57,074 bases of DNA from an uncultured Pelagibacteraceae bacterium (GTDB lineage Bacteria; Pseudomonadota; Alphaproteobacteria; Pelagibacterales; Pelagibacteraceae). Where the stretch lies: NCBI GenBank assembly GCA_902572925.1, contig CACGHT010000004.1, forward strand, positions 1 to 57,074, in the 5' to 3' direction. A model generated the notes under the pieces. It searched no databases. It was not told the origin of the DNA and saw only the letters and a program-made list of their open reading frames with translations. This document shows, piece after piece, positions 9,847 to 19,088 of this stretch. Within the stretch, counting starts at the first letter, position 1, and every line of letters starts with the position of its first letter. Both the position numbers and the translations under genes were made by a program.

Positions 9847-10401
9847 CTAATTTTCTCCTTTTTTAACAAATGGGAAATTCATTTTTTTTAATAAAGCAAA
9901 ACTATGTTCTTTACTTTTAGATGATATTACAATTACAATATCTAATCCTCTTACTTTGTCTGCTCTATCAAAACTCACCTCTGGAAATATTATATGTTCT
10001 TTAACTCCAAACGTATAATTACCAAATTTATCAAAACCATTTGATGATAGCCCCCTAAAATCCTTTACTCTTGGTAATGCTACATTTACAAGTCTATCAA
10101 TAAATTCATACATTCTATTTTTTCGCAGAGTCACCTTTAATCCCGCTGTAGTACCTTTTCTTGTTTTAAAATTAGCAACTGACTTTTTGAATTTAGTTGT
10201 TACAGGTTTTTGACCAGTAATTTTCGCTAAATCTTCCTCACATGATTTTAAAACTTTCGTATCATTTCCATCAAGACCTAACCCCATATTTATAACAACT
10301 TTTTCTATTTTAGGTCCCATATTTAAATTTTTTAATCCAAACTCAGTTTTCAATGCTGGTTGAATTTCCTTTAAATACATATCTTTTAATCTTGGAATCA
10401 T
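9847..10401 (-). CDS. rplE: 50S ribosomal protein L5
   Basis: 5S rRNA-binding protein of the central protuberance, contacting S13 across the subunit bridge. The 184-residue protein has the family blocks NMGPKIEKVVINMGLG (about 27-42), TGQKPVTTKFKKSVANFKTRKG and YTFGVKEHIIFPEV. It overlaps rplX by one base. Confidence 0.98.
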   Translation of the reverse strand: MIPRLKDMYLKEIQPALKTEFGLKNLNMGPKIEKVVINMGLGLDGNDTKVLKSCEEDLAKITGQKPVTTKFKKSVANFKTRKGTTAGLKVTLRKNRMYEFIDRLVNVALPRVKDFRGLSSNGFDKFGNYTFGVKEHIIFPEVSFDRADKVRGLDIVIVISSKSKEHSFALLKKMNFPFVKKGEN

Positions 10402-10649
10402 TATTTTTTAACCGTAGTTTTTTTTTTTTTATTTTGTTCACCAACTAATTTTAAATTGGACATATGTATAAAGTTTTCTTTTGAAAAAATTCCACCCTTT
10501 TTTTCTTTAGTTGTTTTTACATGTTTTTTTATAATATTAAGATCTTTAATTTTTGCCCTGTTATTAGCTCTATCAATTTCTATCACCTCACCCTCTTTGC
10601 TTCTATCTTTGCCTGTTAAAATTTTTACTTTTAAACCTTTTTTAATCAT
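10401..10649 (-). CDS. rplX: 50S ribosomal protein L24
   Basis: Assembly-initiator protein near the exit tunnel. The N-terminal KOW motif ([41 protein letters not shown]) is clear. At 82 residues it is shorter than the 104-residue E. coli protein, ending in a lysine-rich tail soon after the core. The shortening is consistent with genome streamlining and does not look like a frameshift, because the stop overlaps the rplE start by one base. Confidence 0.96.
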   Translation of the reverse strand: MIKKGLKVKILTGKDRSKEGEVIEIDRANNRAKIKDLNIIKKHVKTTKEKKGGIFSKENFIHMSNLKLVGEQNKKKKTTVKK

Positions 10650-11017
10650 TATAATACCTCTGGTGCTAATGAAATTATTTTCATTTGTCCTCTAGTCCTT
10701 AACTCACGAGTAACAGGGCCAAAAATTCTAGTCCCAACAGGTTCCCCTTTATCATCAACTAAAACAGCTGCATTGTTGTCAAATTTTACTTTTGATCCAT
10801 CATCTCTATGAATGCCCTTTTTAACTCTTACTACTACAGCTTTATGCACTGAACCTTTTTTAACTTTTCCTTTTGGAATAGCTTCTTTAACTGCTATTAC
10901 AATTGTATCACCTATGCTAGCATATCTTCGCTTGGAACCACCTAAAACTTTTATACACTCAATTTTTTTTGCACCAGTATTATCAGCTACTAGTAATTCT
11001 GTTTGAACTTGTATCAT
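10649..11017 (-). CDS. rplN: 50S ribosomal protein L14
   Basis: Subunit-interface protein. [37 protein letters not shown] and the ending [13 protein letters not shown]...[10 protein letters not shown] are among the most conserved ribosomal blocks. It has 122 residues. It overlaps both neighbours, rplX and rpsQ, by one base each. Confidence 0.98.
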   Translation of the reverse strand: MIQVQTELLVADNTGAKKIECIKVLGGSKRRYASIGDTIVIAVKEAIPKGKVKKGSVHKAVVVRVKKGIHRDDGSKVKFDNNAAVLVDDKGEPVGTRIFGPVTRELRTRGQMKIISLAPEVL

Positions 11018-11253
11018 TACTTTGAATTCTCCATTACTTGAAATTTTTTATTTTTTGAAAATGGCTTACTCTCAATTATAGTTACTTTATCACCTGCTTT
11101 ATATTTATTGTTTTCATCATGCGCGTTATACTTTTTTCTTACCTTTACAACCTTTTTTAAAATAGGATGAGAATATTTTCTCTCAACCATTACTGTGATT
11201 GTTTTATTAGGTTTGTCACTTACTACTATTCCCGTTAAAATTTTTTTAGGCAT
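11017..11253 (-). CDS. rpsQ: 30S ribosomal protein S17
   Basis: Primary 16S rRNA-binding protein. The 78-residue protein shows the OB-fold pattern [42 protein letters not shown], with the expected [20 protein letters not shown] segment. It overlaps rpmC by 8 bases. Confidence 0.98.
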   Translation of the reverse strand: MPKKILTGIVVSDKPNKTITVMVERKYSHPILKKVVKVRKKYNAHDENNKYKAGDKVTIIESKPFSKNKKFQVMENSK

Positions 11254-11437
11254 TAATTTTTCCTTTTAACATAGTTTTTAATCTCGCTATTGATCTTTTG
11301 GTCTCTCCGATCTTTGAAGGATTAGTTATTTGAGAGTTTATTTTTTGAAATCTAAAATTAAATAAATCCTTCTTTAATTTATCAATATTTTTCAAAATCT
11401 CGTCTTTTGATAGTTTTTTAATCTCTTGTTTTTTCAT
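11246..11437 (-). CDS. rpmC: 50S ribosomal protein L29
   Basis: Two-helix protein at the tunnel exit, part of the docking area for targeting factors. At 63 residues it matches the family size. The pattern [25 protein letters not shown] and [15 protein letters not shown] is typical. It lies between rplP and rpsQ, as expected in the S10-spc order. Confidence 0.97.
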   Translation of the reverse strand: MKKQEIKKLSKDEILKNIDKLKKDLFNFRFQKINSQITNPSKIGETKRSIARLKTMLKGKINA

Positions 11438-11438
11438 A

Positions 11439-11849
11439 TTATATAAATCTTTTAATTGTTTTTGTTTTTATAGGCAGCTTCGCTGAAGCTTTGTATAGTG
11501 CTTCTTTTGCAATTTGTTCTGAAACACCATCAACTTCAAATAAAATTCTTCCAGGTTTGACTCTACAAGCATAATATTCAGGTGATCCTTTACCTTTACC
11601 CATCCGAACTTCGATAGGTTTTTTTGAAACTGGAATGTTAGGAAATATTCTTGTCCATACTCTTCCTTGTCTTTTCATGTGCCTCGTTAAAGCAACTCTG
11701 GCTGCTTCAATTTGTTTGCCTGTAACTCTCTCTGGAGTTAGAGCTTTAAGAGCATATGCTCCATAATTAATAAAATTAGCTCTTGAGGCTTTGCCGTGAA
11801 TTCTTCCTTTATGAGCCTTTCTCCACTTTGTTCTTACAGGTTGTAACAT
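11439..11849 (-). CDS. rplP: 50S ribosomal protein L16
   Basis: Protein at the A-site tRNA elbow and peptidyl-transferase periphery. [21 protein letters not shown] and the [53 protein letters not shown] region are diagnostic. The length is exactly 136 residues, as in E. coli. It abuts rpsC with no intervening base. Confidence 0.98.
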   Translation of the reverse strand: MLQPVRTKWRKAHKGRIHGKASRANFINYGAYALKALTPERVTGKQIEAARVALTRHMKRQGRVWTRIFPNIPVSKKPIEVRMGKGKGSPEYYACRVKPGRILFEVDGVSEQIAKEALYKASAKLPIKTKTIKRFI

Positions 11850-12530
11850 TTATTCTTTACTCTCCCTTGAAATAACCTTATTCGTTTCCTGGCTAAATTC
11901 TTTTGCAAAAACTTCACCTTTATAAATCCAAACTTTTATTCCAATAATACCGTAAGTAGTCAACGCTTCGGCCTCAGCATAATCAATGTCAGCTCGTAAT
12001 GTATGAGAAGGAATGCTTCCATCTCGTAACCATTCGGTTCTTGCTATTTCATTTCCACCTAATCTTCCACTAACAGAAACTTTAATTCCTTTTGCTCCTA
12101 GTCTTAGACATGACTGCATAGCTCTTTTCATTGCTCGTCTATATGAAATTCTTTTTACAAGTTGTTGAGCTATATTCTCTGCAACTAAATATGCATTTGT
12201 CTCAGGTTTTTTTACCTCTTTAATGTTAAGGTTAACCTCATTTTTAGTTAACTTAGATAAGTTATTTTTTATCTTATCAATATCACTTCCTTTTTTTCCG
12301 ATAACAAATCCTGGTCTAGATGTATAAATTGTGACGTAACATTTATTTGAAGTTCTCTCTATCATGACTTTTGAAACTCCAGAATTAATAACATTTTTTT
12401 TTATATATTCTCTTATTTTAAAGTCTTCGATTAAATAGTTTCCAAAATCTTTCTTTTTAGCGTACCAAACAGAGTCCCAGCCTCTGTTGACTCCTAGTCT
12501 AAAACCTACTGGATTAACTTTTTGTCCCAT
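11850..12530 (-). CDS. rpsC: 30S ribosomal protein S3
   Basis: mRNA-entry-channel protein with helicase function together with S4 and S5. It starts [20 protein letters not shown]. The KH domain shows [16 protein letters not shown] (about 73-88), and the C-terminal domain has [13 protein letters not shown] and [14 protein letters not shown]. It has 226 residues. It overlaps rplV by 17 bases, the longest same-strand overlap in the ribosomal array. Confidence 0.98.
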   Translation of the reverse strand: MGQKVNPVGFRLGVNRGWDSVWYAKKKDFGNYLIEDFKIREYIKKNVINSGVSKVMIERTSNKCYVTIYTSRPGFVIGKKGSDIDKIKNNLSKLTKNEVNLNIKEVKKPETNAYLVAENIAQQLVKRISYRRAMKRAMQSCLRLGAKGIKVSVSGRLGGNEIARTEWLRDGSIPSHTLRADIDYAEAEALTTYGIIGIKVWIYKGEVFAKEFSQETNKVISRESKE

Positions 12531-12912
12531 GGCTCTCCATTTTTGTTGTCTCAGATAATATTATTGTTAAACTAGAGTAAGGTTTTAATATTGGTGCTGC
12601 TCTTCCTTTAGCTCTAGGTCTAAATCTTTTCATAATTATTTTTTTTCCACAATAAGCTTCCTTAACAATAAGCTTATCAATATCATACTGGAAATTATTT
12701 TCCGCATTGGCCACAGCTGAGCTTATAGTTTTTCTAATATCTCTGGTTATTCTTTTTTCTGAAAATTCCAGATCTCTAATTGCTACATCAACTTTCTTTC
12801 CTACTATACCCTTTAAAATAGGATTAAGTTTCCTTACACTAGATCTAATATTATTATTAATTGATCTTACTGTTTTATCTTTTTTAACTTCTTTTTTCTT
12901 TTTTTTACCCAT
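12514..12912 (-). CDS. rplV: 50S ribosomal protein L22
   Basis: Tunnel-constriction protein. The core [33 protein letters not shown] and the tunnel hairpin [27 protein letters not shown] are clear. The length is 132 residues against 110 in E. coli because of a lysine-rich N-terminal extension ([12 protein letters not shown]) and a C-terminal run that overlaps rpsC by 17 bases. Confidence 0.97.
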   Translation of the reverse strand: MGKKKKKEVKKDKTVRSINNNIRSSVRKLNPILKGIVGKKVDVAIRDLEFSEKRITRDIRKTISSAVANAENNFQYDIDKLIVKEAYCGKKIIMKRFRPRAKGRAAPILKPYSSLTIILSETTKMESHGTKS

Positions 12913-12914
12913 AA

Positions 12915-13217
12915 TTATTTTTTCACTTCCCCTGCTTCAGCTGGTTTAGCCTTTTTATCTGCTGGTGTGTGACCAAAAAAAGTTCTTGTTGGAGCAAACT
13001 CACCAAGTTTATGGCCCACCATGTCCTCAGAAATGGTAATTGGCACAAATTTTTTACCGTTGTAAATTAAAAAACTTACTCCCACAAAATCTGGTAAAAT
13101 CGTTGATTTTCTTGACCAAGTTTTTATTGGTATTTTTTTCGGGTCAGTTTTATATTTATCCACTTTTTTCATCAAACTTTCCTCTACAAAAGGACCTTTC
13201 CAAACTGCTCTTGCCAT
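12915..13217 (-). CDS. rpsS: 30S ribosomal protein S19
   Basis: Head protein paired with S13. [34 protein letters not shown] and [16 protein letters not shown] are diagnostic. It has 100 residues, with a short Ala/Lys/Glu tail. It overlaps rplB by one base. Confidence 0.98.
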   Translation of the reverse strand: MARAVWKGPFVEESLMKKVDKYKTDPKKIPIKTWSRKSTILPDFVGVSFLIYNGKKFVPITISEDMVGHKLGEFAPTRTFFGHTPADKKAKPAEAGEVKK

Positions 13218-14056
13218 TATTTAGTGTCCTTTCTTTTATTTCTTCTTCTAACTATAAATTTATCTGTTCTCTTATTATCTCTAGTTTTAAGACCTTTGGC
13301 TGACTGACCTTTTGGAGAAACTGGATGTCTACCTCCAGCACTCTTACCTTCTCCTCCACCATGAGGATGATCCACTGGATTTTTAACAACGCCTCTAGTA
13401 TGAGGTCTTCTACCTAACCATCTAGATCTTCCAGCTTTACCAATTTTAATATTTTTTTGATCAGGATTGCTTAAAACTCCGATAGTAGCCAATGATCTCG
13501 AGTCAATTTTTCTAACTTCACCAGAGGCTAATTTTATTAAACTGTAATTACCATCAAGACCACTAATTGTTACAGATGTTCCTGCAGAGCGAGCTATCTT
13601 ACCACCCCCACCAGGTTGAATTTCAACGTTATGTATATCAATTCCAACAGGTATATCTTGTAACGGCATACAGTTACCTATCTTAATTTCTTTTTTTGAT
13701 CCATTTTCTACAGAGTCACCAACTTTAATTTTTTGTGGTGCTAAATAATATGCATGAGAATTATCATCAAATTTAACTAACATTATATAGCAAGATCTAT
13801 TAGGATCGTATTCTATTCTTTCGACTTTTGCTGACATATCAAATTTTTTTCTATAAAAATCTACATGTCTATACATTTTTTTATGTCCACCAGCTCTATT
13901 GATTGAAGTTATGTGACCGTTATTATTCCTTCCTTTCATTGCATTTTTAGGAGAGACCAATTTTTTAAATGGTTTACCTTTCCAGAGACCAGTTCTATCA
14001 ACTAATATTGTACCTCTAGTAGATTTTGTGTAAGGTTTGAAAGTTTTTAATGCCAT
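13217..14056 (-). CDS. rplB: 50S ribosomal protein L2
   Basis: Essential protein next to the peptidyl-transferase centre. [15 protein letters not shown] at the start and the C-terminal block [19 protein letters not shown] (about 220-238), which contains the conserved His-His region, are unmistakable. It has 279 residues. It is one base downstream of rplW. Confidence 0.98.
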   Translation of the reverse strand: MALKTFKPYTKSTRGTILVDRTGLWKGKPFKKLVSPKNAMKGRNNNGHITSINRAGGHKKMYRHVDFYRKKFDMSAKVERIEYDPNRSCYIMLVKFDDNSHAYYLAPQKIKVGDSVENGSKKEIKIGNCMPLQDIPVGIDIHNVEIQPGGGGKIARSAGTSVTISGLDGNYSLIKLASGEVRKIDSRSLATIGVLSNPDQKNIKIGKAGRSRWLGRRPHTRGVVKNPVDHPHGGGEGKSAGGRHPVSPKGQSAKGLKTRDNKRTDKFIVRRRNKRKDTK

Positions 14057-14057
14057 A

Positions 14058-14351
14058 TTAAATTCCTGTGGTTAGATCAATACTTTGACCTTTTTTAAGT
14101 GTTATTATTGCTTTTTTAAAACCTGAAACTTTTACTTTTCTTCCGCGCGTTAATTTTGTTCTGTTTTGTTTATTGATAATATTTATTTTAGTGACAGTTA
14201 CTTTGAAAATTTTTTCAATATTATTTTTAATATTTTTTTTATTTGCGTTTTTGTGTACTTTAAAAATAATCTTATTTTGACTTGATAAATTAGTAGACTT
14301 CTCAGTTAAGAGAGGTGACAATATTTTATCGTATAAATGTATTTTTTCCAT
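14058..14351 (-). CDS. rplW: 50S ribosomal protein L23
   Basis: Tunnel-exit protein that docks trigger factor and SRP. I use the ATG at 14351 (MEKIHLYDKILSPLLTEKS), which gives 97 residues and a family-like start one base after the rplD stop. An ATG 9 bases upstream is possible but lies too close to the GAGA ribosome-binding sequence. TEKST and the basic loop NRTKLTRGRKVKVSGFKKAIITLKKG match L23. Confidence 0.95.
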   Translation of the reverse strand: MEKIHLYDKILSPLLTEKSTNLSSQNKIIFKVHKNANKKNIKNNIEKIFKVTVTKINIINKQNRTKLTRGRKVKVSGFKKAIITLKKGQSIDLTTGI

Positions 14352-14352
14352 A

Positions 14353-14976
14353 TTAAGCATATCTCTTTTCTAACTCTTTAACTGAGGTTTCTGTAAAAAC
14401 TACTTTTTTAAATTTAATTATATCAAAAGCACTAAAATGATTAATGTCTGTTACTTTGATATTTGGAATATTTCTTATTGATTTTTCGACTTTATTTTTT
14501 GAGGACTTGTCTAGAATTATCAAGGAATTTAATATCTCAAATTTTTTTAAAATTAAGTTCATTTCCTTGGTTTTTTTAATTTCATTATTAAAATCACTGA
14601 AAATTAACAAATTCTTATTTTTAATCTTTTCACTTATTAAAGATGCAATACTTTGTTTTTTTTCACTTTTGTTTAATTTTCTTTTTTTATAAGATAGTTC
14701 CCCCTTCGGTCCATGTGCAATACCACCTCCAACAAATATTGGTGCTTTTCTACTAGCATGTCTAGCATTACCTGTTCCTTTTTGTGCATAAATTTTAGAA
14801 GTAGGTCCAGACACTTCATTTTGTTGTTTTGTTTTTGCATGTCTACCTTTAAAATTTGCATTAGTTTTATATAAAACTGCATTTACGAGCTTATTATTTA
14901 TTTTTGCTGAGAAGATCTTGTCCAAAACCTCCATTGAAGTCTTTTTTCCGTCTAAGTTTAGTTTATCTATTTTCAT
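14353..14976 (-). CDS. rplD: 50S ribosomal protein L4
   Basis: Tunnel-constriction protein; in E. coli also the autogenous repressor of the S10 operon. The segment KTKQQNEVSGPTSKIYAQKGTGNARHASRKAPIFVGGGIAHGP (about 49-92) is the tunnel loop. It has 207 residues. It overlaps rplC by one base. The order rplC-rplD-rplW-rplB is canonical. No long leader precedes rpsJ here, so an E. coli-style S10 leader is absent. Confidence 0.97.
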   Translation of the reverse strand: MKIDKLNLDGKKTSMEVLDKIFSAKINNKLVNAVLYKTNANFKGRHAKTKQQNEVSGPTSKIYAQKGTGNARHASRKAPIFVGGGIAHGPKGELSYKKRKLNKSEKKQSIASLISEKIKNKNLLIFSDFNNEIKKTKEMNLILKKFEILNSLIILDKSSKNKVEKSIRNIPNIKVTDINHFSAFDIIKFKKVVFTETSVKELEKRYA

Positions 14977-15686
14977 TATTTTTTCTTTTTATCTGGAGTT
15001 TTTTTTGCGAGCTCTGCAGCTTTAATTTTTTCTACAATAGTTAGTTTACTTATATTTTTTACAGATCCTTTAACTAAAACCTCAGAATTTTTAGAACCTG
15101 GGATTGAACCTTTTAGGTAAAGCAATTCATTTTCTAAATCTGTTTTTATGATTTCAATATTTTGCATAGTTCTTAATTTATCACCCATATGTCCTGCCAT
15201 TTTTTTACCTTTAAAAACTTTACCAGGGTCTTGTCTTTGCCCTGTTGAACCGTGTGATCTGTGAGAAATTGATACCCCATGAGTTGCTCTCAAGCCCCCG
15301 AAATTATGTCTTTTCATTGCTCCAGCAAAACCTTTTCCTATAGTTTTTGATTTAGTATCAACAAATTTAATATCTTTAAAAATTTCTAGACCAAACTCAT
15401 TTCCCTCTTTAAAATTCTCTAAATTATCAACTCTAAACTCTTTTAATTTTTTTTTTGCTTCAGTATTTTTCTTTGCAAAATAGCCTTTCATTGCCTTTGT
15501 TAATTTTGAGTTCTTTATTTTGCCATATCCTAATTGGACCGCCTTATAACCCCTTTTTTCAATATTGATTATTTGGATAACTCTTGCTTTTTCCATTTTT
15601 AAAACAGTTACAGGAACTAGTTGACCTGTCTTATAAAACTCTCGAGTCATTCCGATCTTTTTACCAATTAAAGCTATTTCATTCAT
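14976..15686 (-). CDS. rplC: 50S ribosomal protein L3
   Basis: Early-assembly protein reaching the peptidyl-transferase centre. MNEIALIGKKIGMTREFY, GKGFAGAMKRHNFGGLRATHG and HRSHGSTGQRQDPGKVFKGKKMAGHMG are diagnostic. Gln151 in the GSTGQRQDPG loop is the residue methylated by PrmB in other bacteria (family knowledge). At 236 residues it is longer than E. coli L3 (209), with a Lys-rich C-terminal extension. Confidence 0.97.
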   Translation of the reverse strand: MNEIALIGKKIGMTREFYKTGQLVPVTVLKMEKARVIQIINIEKRGYKAVQLGYGKIKNSKLTKAMKGYFAKKNTEAKKKLKEFRVDNLENFKEGNEFGLEIFKDIKFVDTKSKTIGKGFAGAMKRHNFGGLRATHGVSISHRSHGSTGQRQDPGKVFKGKKMAGHMGDKLRTMQNIEIIKTDLENELLYLKGSIPGSKNSEVLVKGSVKNISKLTIVEKIKAAELAKKTPDKKKK

Positions 15687-15688
15687 TT

Positions 15689-15997
15689 TTAAATTTTAAT
15701 CTCCACATCAACGCCAGAGGCTAAATCTAATTTCATTAAAGCCTCTACAGTTTGGGGTGTTGGTTCTACGATATCTATTAATCTTTTGTGAGTTCGTGAC
15801 TCAAATTGTTCTCTACTTTTTTTATCAATATGCGGTGATCTCAGAACCGTATATCTCTCTATTTTAGTTGGTAAAGGAATTGGTCCCTTAATGGTTGCTC
15901 CAGTTCGTTTAACAGTGTTAACTATTTCCTCTGTAGATGCATCCAGAACCTTGTTGTCATAGGCTCTTAATTTTATTCTAATGTTTTGTTTTTCCAT
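15689..15997 (-). CDS. rpsJ: 30S ribosomal protein S10
   Basis: Small-subunit head protein that also binds NusB/NusG in antitermination complexes. [20 protein letters not shown] at the start and [35 protein letters not shown] are diagnostic. It has 102 residues. It follows fusA after one base, so the S10 cluster is joined directly to the str cluster with no separate leader or promoter visible. Confidence 0.98.
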   Translation of the reverse strand: MEKQNIRIKLRAYDNKVLDASTEEIVNTVKRTGATIKGPIPLPTKIERYTVLRSPHIDKKSREQFESRTHKRLIDIVEPTPQTVEALMKLDLASGVDVEIKI

Positions 15998-15998
15998 A

Positions 15999-18077
15999 TT
16001 AACCTGCTATCTTTTTAGTTACTTCGTCTTGAACATTTTGAGGAACCTTTGAGTAATGATCAAAAAACATTGAATATTGAGCTCTACCTTGAGACATAGA
16101 TCTTAAACTATTTATATATCCAAACATATTTGCTAAAGGAACCATTGCGGTTATAACTGTTGCATTGCCTCTTTGTTCTTGTGTGTTTATTTGACCTCTT
16201 CTACTATTTAAATCACCAATAACATCACCCATATAATCTTCAGGGGTTACCACCTCAACTCTCATAACAGGCTCTAATAATTTTAATCCACCTTTTGTAC
16301 ATGCTTCTTTGAAACAAGCTCTACTTGCTAACTCAAAAGCTAAGACGCTAGAGTCTACATCGTGATGTAATCCATCAATAATTGTAACTTTGTAATCGAT
16401 CATTGGAAATCCGGCTAAAATTCCACCATCAGATACAGTTTCTATACCTTTTTCCACACCAGGAATAAATTCTTTTGGAATTGCTCCACCTTTAATTTTA
16501 CTTTCAACTTCTCTGCCTTTGCCAGGCTCCTGAGGCTCTACTAATAATTTAACTTTAGCAAATTGGCCAGCTCCACCACTTTGTTTTTTATGTGTATATT
16601 CAACCTCTGATGAATTTTCTATTGTTTCTCTATAAGCTACCTGTGGGGCTCCAACATTCGCCTCAACTTTAAATTCTCTTTTCATTCTATCAACAATAAT
16701 ATCCAAGTGTAATTCACCCATCCCTTTTATGATTGTTTGACCAGACTCTTCATCTGAAGTTACTCTAAAAGATGGGTCCTCTTTTGCTAATCTACCTAAA
16801 GCTTCTCCCATTTTTTCTTGATCTGCTTTTGTTTTTGGTTCAACTGCAATTTCAATCACAGGATCTGGAAATTCCATTGGTTCTAATAAAACACCATTTT
16901 CTTTATCACATAATGTATGACCGGTTATTGTATTTTTTAATCCTGCCAATGCTACAATATCTCCAGCATTCGCTTCTTTAATATCTTCTCTTGAGTTAGC
17001 ATGCATTAATAACATTCTTCCAACTCTCTCCTCTTTTTCTTTTGAGGAGTTATAAACAGCAGTACCTGTTTTAATTGTCCCTGAATAAACTCTAATAAAA
17101 GTTAAAGATCCAACAAATGGGTCATTAGCAACTTTAAAAGCAAGAGCTGAGAATGGAGCATTATCTTCAAATTTCATCTCAATTTCATCCTCACCACCTA
17201 ATTTAGTCCCATTTATTGATCCAATATCAACTGGACTTGGTAAATAATTAACAACTGCATCTAATAAAGGTTGAACACCTTTATTTTTAAAAGCCGAACC
17301 AGTCATAACTGGAACAAAACTAAAATCTAAAGTTCCTTTTCTAATACATTTAATTAGATCCTCTTCTTTAATCTCATCCCCATTTAAATATGACTCCATT
17401 AATTTCTCGTCCAGCTCAACAGCTGCTTCAACTAACTCAGTTCTATATTTTTGTGAAATTTCTTTTAAATCTTCAGGGATATCTTTGTACTCCCATTCTG
17501 CTCCTAAAGCTTCATTTTTCCAAACTTGAGCTTTCATTTTAACTAAATCTACTACACCTGTTAAAGATGACTCTATGCCAATAGGAACTTGAATTACTAA
17601 CGGTTTAGCACCTAATCTATCTCTTATCATATCAACACATCTAAAAAAATCAGCACCTGTTCTGTCAAGTTTGTTAACAAAACAAATTCTTGGAACTTTA
17701 TATTTATCTGCTTGACGCCAAACTGTTTCTGATTGAGGTTCCACTCCTGCAACACCATCAAATACAGCCACTGCACCATCAAGAACTTTTAAAGATCTTT
17801 CGACTTCAATTGTAAAATCAACGTGACCAGGAGTATCAATTATATTTATCCTATGATCTTGCCAGAAACATGTAGTAGCAGCAGATGTAATTGTAATTCC
17901 TCTTTCTTGTTCTTGTTCCATCCAATCCATAGTCGCAGCCCCATCATGGACTTCACCAATCTTGTGACTTTTGCCTGTGTAATATAGAATTCGTTCTGTT
18001 GTTGTTGTTTTACCAGCATCAATATGAGCCATGATACCAATGTTTCTATACTTATCTAATGAGTGAGTTCTAGGCAT
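15999..18077 (-). CDS. fusA: Elongation factor G
   Basis: GTPase that drives translocation and, with RRF, ribosome recycling. G1 motif AHIDAGKT is at 17-24, G3 DTPGH and G4 NKLD follow, and domains II-V are complete over 692 residues. This is the str-operon copy and carries the usual domain IV tip region. In many bacteria tuf follows fusA; here tuf lies upstream of secE instead. Confidence 0.98.
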   Translation of the reverse strand: MPRTHSLDKYRNIGIMAHIDAGKTTTTERILYYTGKSHKIGEVHDGAATMDWMEQEQERGITITSAATTCFWQDHRINIIDTPGHVDFTIEVERSLKVLDGAVAVFDGVAGVEPQSETVWRQADKYKVPRICFVNKLDRTGADFFRCVDMIRDRLGAKPLVIQVPIGIESSLTGVVDLVKMKAQVWKNEALGAEWEYKDIPEDLKEISQKYRTELVEAAVELDEKLMESYLNGDEIKEEDLIKCIRKGTLDFSFVPVMTGSAFKNKGVQPLLDAVVNYLPSPVDIGSINGTKLGGEDEIEMKFEDNAPFSALAFKVANDPFVGSLTFIRVYSGTIKTGTAVYNSSKEKEERVGRMLLMHANSREDIKEANAGDIVALAGLKNTITGHTLCDKENGVLLEPMEFPDPVIEIAVEPKTKADQEKMGEALGRLAKEDPSFRVTSDEESGQTIIKGMGELHLDIIVDRMKREFKVEANVGAPQVAYRETIENSSEVEYTHKKQSGGAGQFAKVKLLVEPQEPGKGREVESKIKGGAIPKEFIPGVEKGIETVSDGGILAGFPMIDYKVTIIDGLHHDVDSSVLAFELASRACFKEACTKGGLKLLEPVMRVEVVTPEDYMGDVIGDLNSRRGQINTQEQRGNATVITAMVPLANMFGYINSLRSMSQGRAQYSMFFDHYSKVPQNVQDEVTKKIAG

Positions 18078-18083
18078 AATTTA

Positions 18084-18554
18084 TTACCATCTAAAATGTG
18101 CGAAAGCTTTATTTGACTCAGCCATTTTATGAACATCCTCCTTTTTTTTAACAGCAGCACCTTTTTTTTCATAAGCATCAAAAAGTTCATTAAAAATTTT
18201 ATCAGACATATGTTTATCTTTTCTCTTTCTAGCAGAGTCTATCAGCCATCTAATAGCCAATGCTTGTGCTCTTTTATTTTTTACCTCCACTGGAACTTGG
18301 TATGTTGCACCACCAACTCGTCTTGATCTTACTTCAACAGTAGGTTTAATATTATTGATTGCTTCATTAAAAATATTAATTGGTTCATCTTTAGATTTAG
18401 TTTTAATTTTTTCTATTGCATCATAAACAATTTTAGCAGCTATCCCTCTTTTTCCATCATACATTATGTTATTAATAAGTTTTGGAATTATAGTGGAATT
18501 AAATTTTGGATCTGGAATAACATCTTTTTTAGGTTGAGATTTTTTTCTAGACAT
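18084..18554 (-). CDS. rpsG: 30S ribosomal protein S7
   Basis: Primary binder of the 16S rRNA 3' domain; in E. coli it represses the str operon. The 156 residues match the family length, with the beta-hairpin and helices RSRRVGGATYQVPVEV (about 76-91) and ALAIRWLIDSARKRKDK. It lies 6 bases upstream of fusA and 2 bases after rpsL. The long intercistronic regulatory stem-loop known between rpsL and rpsG in E. coli is not possible in this gap. Confidence 0.98.
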   Translation of the reverse strand: MSRKKSQPKKDVIPDPKFNSTIIPKLINNIMYDGKRGIAAKIVYDAIEKIKTKSKDEPINIFNEAINNIKPTVEVRSRRVGGATYQVPVEVKNKRAQALAIRWLIDSARKRKDKHMSDKIFNELFDAYEKKGAAVKKKEDVHKMAESNKAFAHFRW

Positions 18555-18556
18555 AG

Positions 18557-18928
18557 TTATTTACCTTTTTTTGTTCCATATAAAGATCTTCTTTTTTTTC
18601 TATTTGCTACACCTTGTGTATCAAGATTTCCTCGAAGTATATGATATCTTACACCTGGTAAGTCTTTTACTCTTCCACCTCTAATTAAAACTACAGAATG
18701 CTCTTGTAAATTATGCCCTTCGCCTGGAATGTATGCTGTTACTTCAAAACCATTTGATAGTCTTACCCTAGCAACTTTTCTAAGAGCAGAGTTTGGTTTT
18801 TTGGGCGTTGTAGTATAAACTTTTACACAAACACCTCTTTTTAAAGGTTGTTTTTGTAAAGCTGGAACTTTGTTCCTTTTTACTTGTTTCACTCTCTTTT
18901 TTTTTAACAATTGATTAATTGTTGGCAT
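18557..18928 (-). CDS. rpsL: 30S ribosomal protein S12
   Basis: Decoding-centre protein. [12 protein letters not shown] starts it. [10 protein letters not shown] (42-51) and [12 protein letters not shown] are intact with lysines at the positions where streptomycin-resistance substitutions usually fall, so the sequence looks wild type. It has 123 residues. It is the first gene after a 160-base gap with a promoter and two small hairpins. Confidence 0.98.
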   Translation of the reverse strand: MPTINQLLKKKRVKQVKRNKVPALQKQPLKRGVCVKVYTTTPKKPNSALRKVARVRLSNGFEVTAYIPGEGHNLQEHSVVLIRGGRVKDLPGVRYHILRGNLDTQGVANRKKRRSLYGTKKGK

Positions 18929-18987
18929 AAAATTTATAGTTAGTTTTATTTTTGATGAAATAACTGACAGGTTATCATGGCAGCGTT

Positions 18988-19008
18988 TAGTACTTCTAGT
19001 TAGTACTA
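18988..19008 (-). promoter_or_regulatory. Hairpin in the rpsL leader
   Basis: A perfect 7-base inverted repeat (TAGTACT at 18988-18994, AGTACTA at 19002-19008) with a 7-base loop lies between the predicted str promoter and rpsL. A second weaker stem (ATAAC/GTTAT, 18960-18975) follows. No U-run comes after either, so they are not terminators. A role as ribosomal-protein binding site or attenuator is speculation. Confidence 0.35.
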
Positions 19009-19030
19009 CATTCCAACCAAAAACATCGAC

Positions 19031-19058
19031 AAATTACTTAATAATCTCATTTTGTCAA
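19031..19058 (-). promoter_or_regulatory. Promoter of the str/S10/spc supercluster
   Basis: On the minus strand: consensus TTGACA (19053-19058), 16-base spacer, TAATTT (19031-19036). The predicted start near 19024 gives a leader of about 95 bases before rpsL. The gap between rpoC and rpsL is the largest in the ribosomal array, and a full -35 box in it is a strong sign. No terminator hairpin for rpoC was seen, so read-through from rpoBC is likely as well. Confidence 0.6.
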
Positions 19059-19088
19059 ACTAAAACAAATGATTTTGTAGGGTGTTTT

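Noticed and set aside
18946-18978. 10-codon open frame in the rpsL leader as a leader peptide
   Set aside because: No ribosome-binding site, no amino-acid bias, and such short frames are common by chance.
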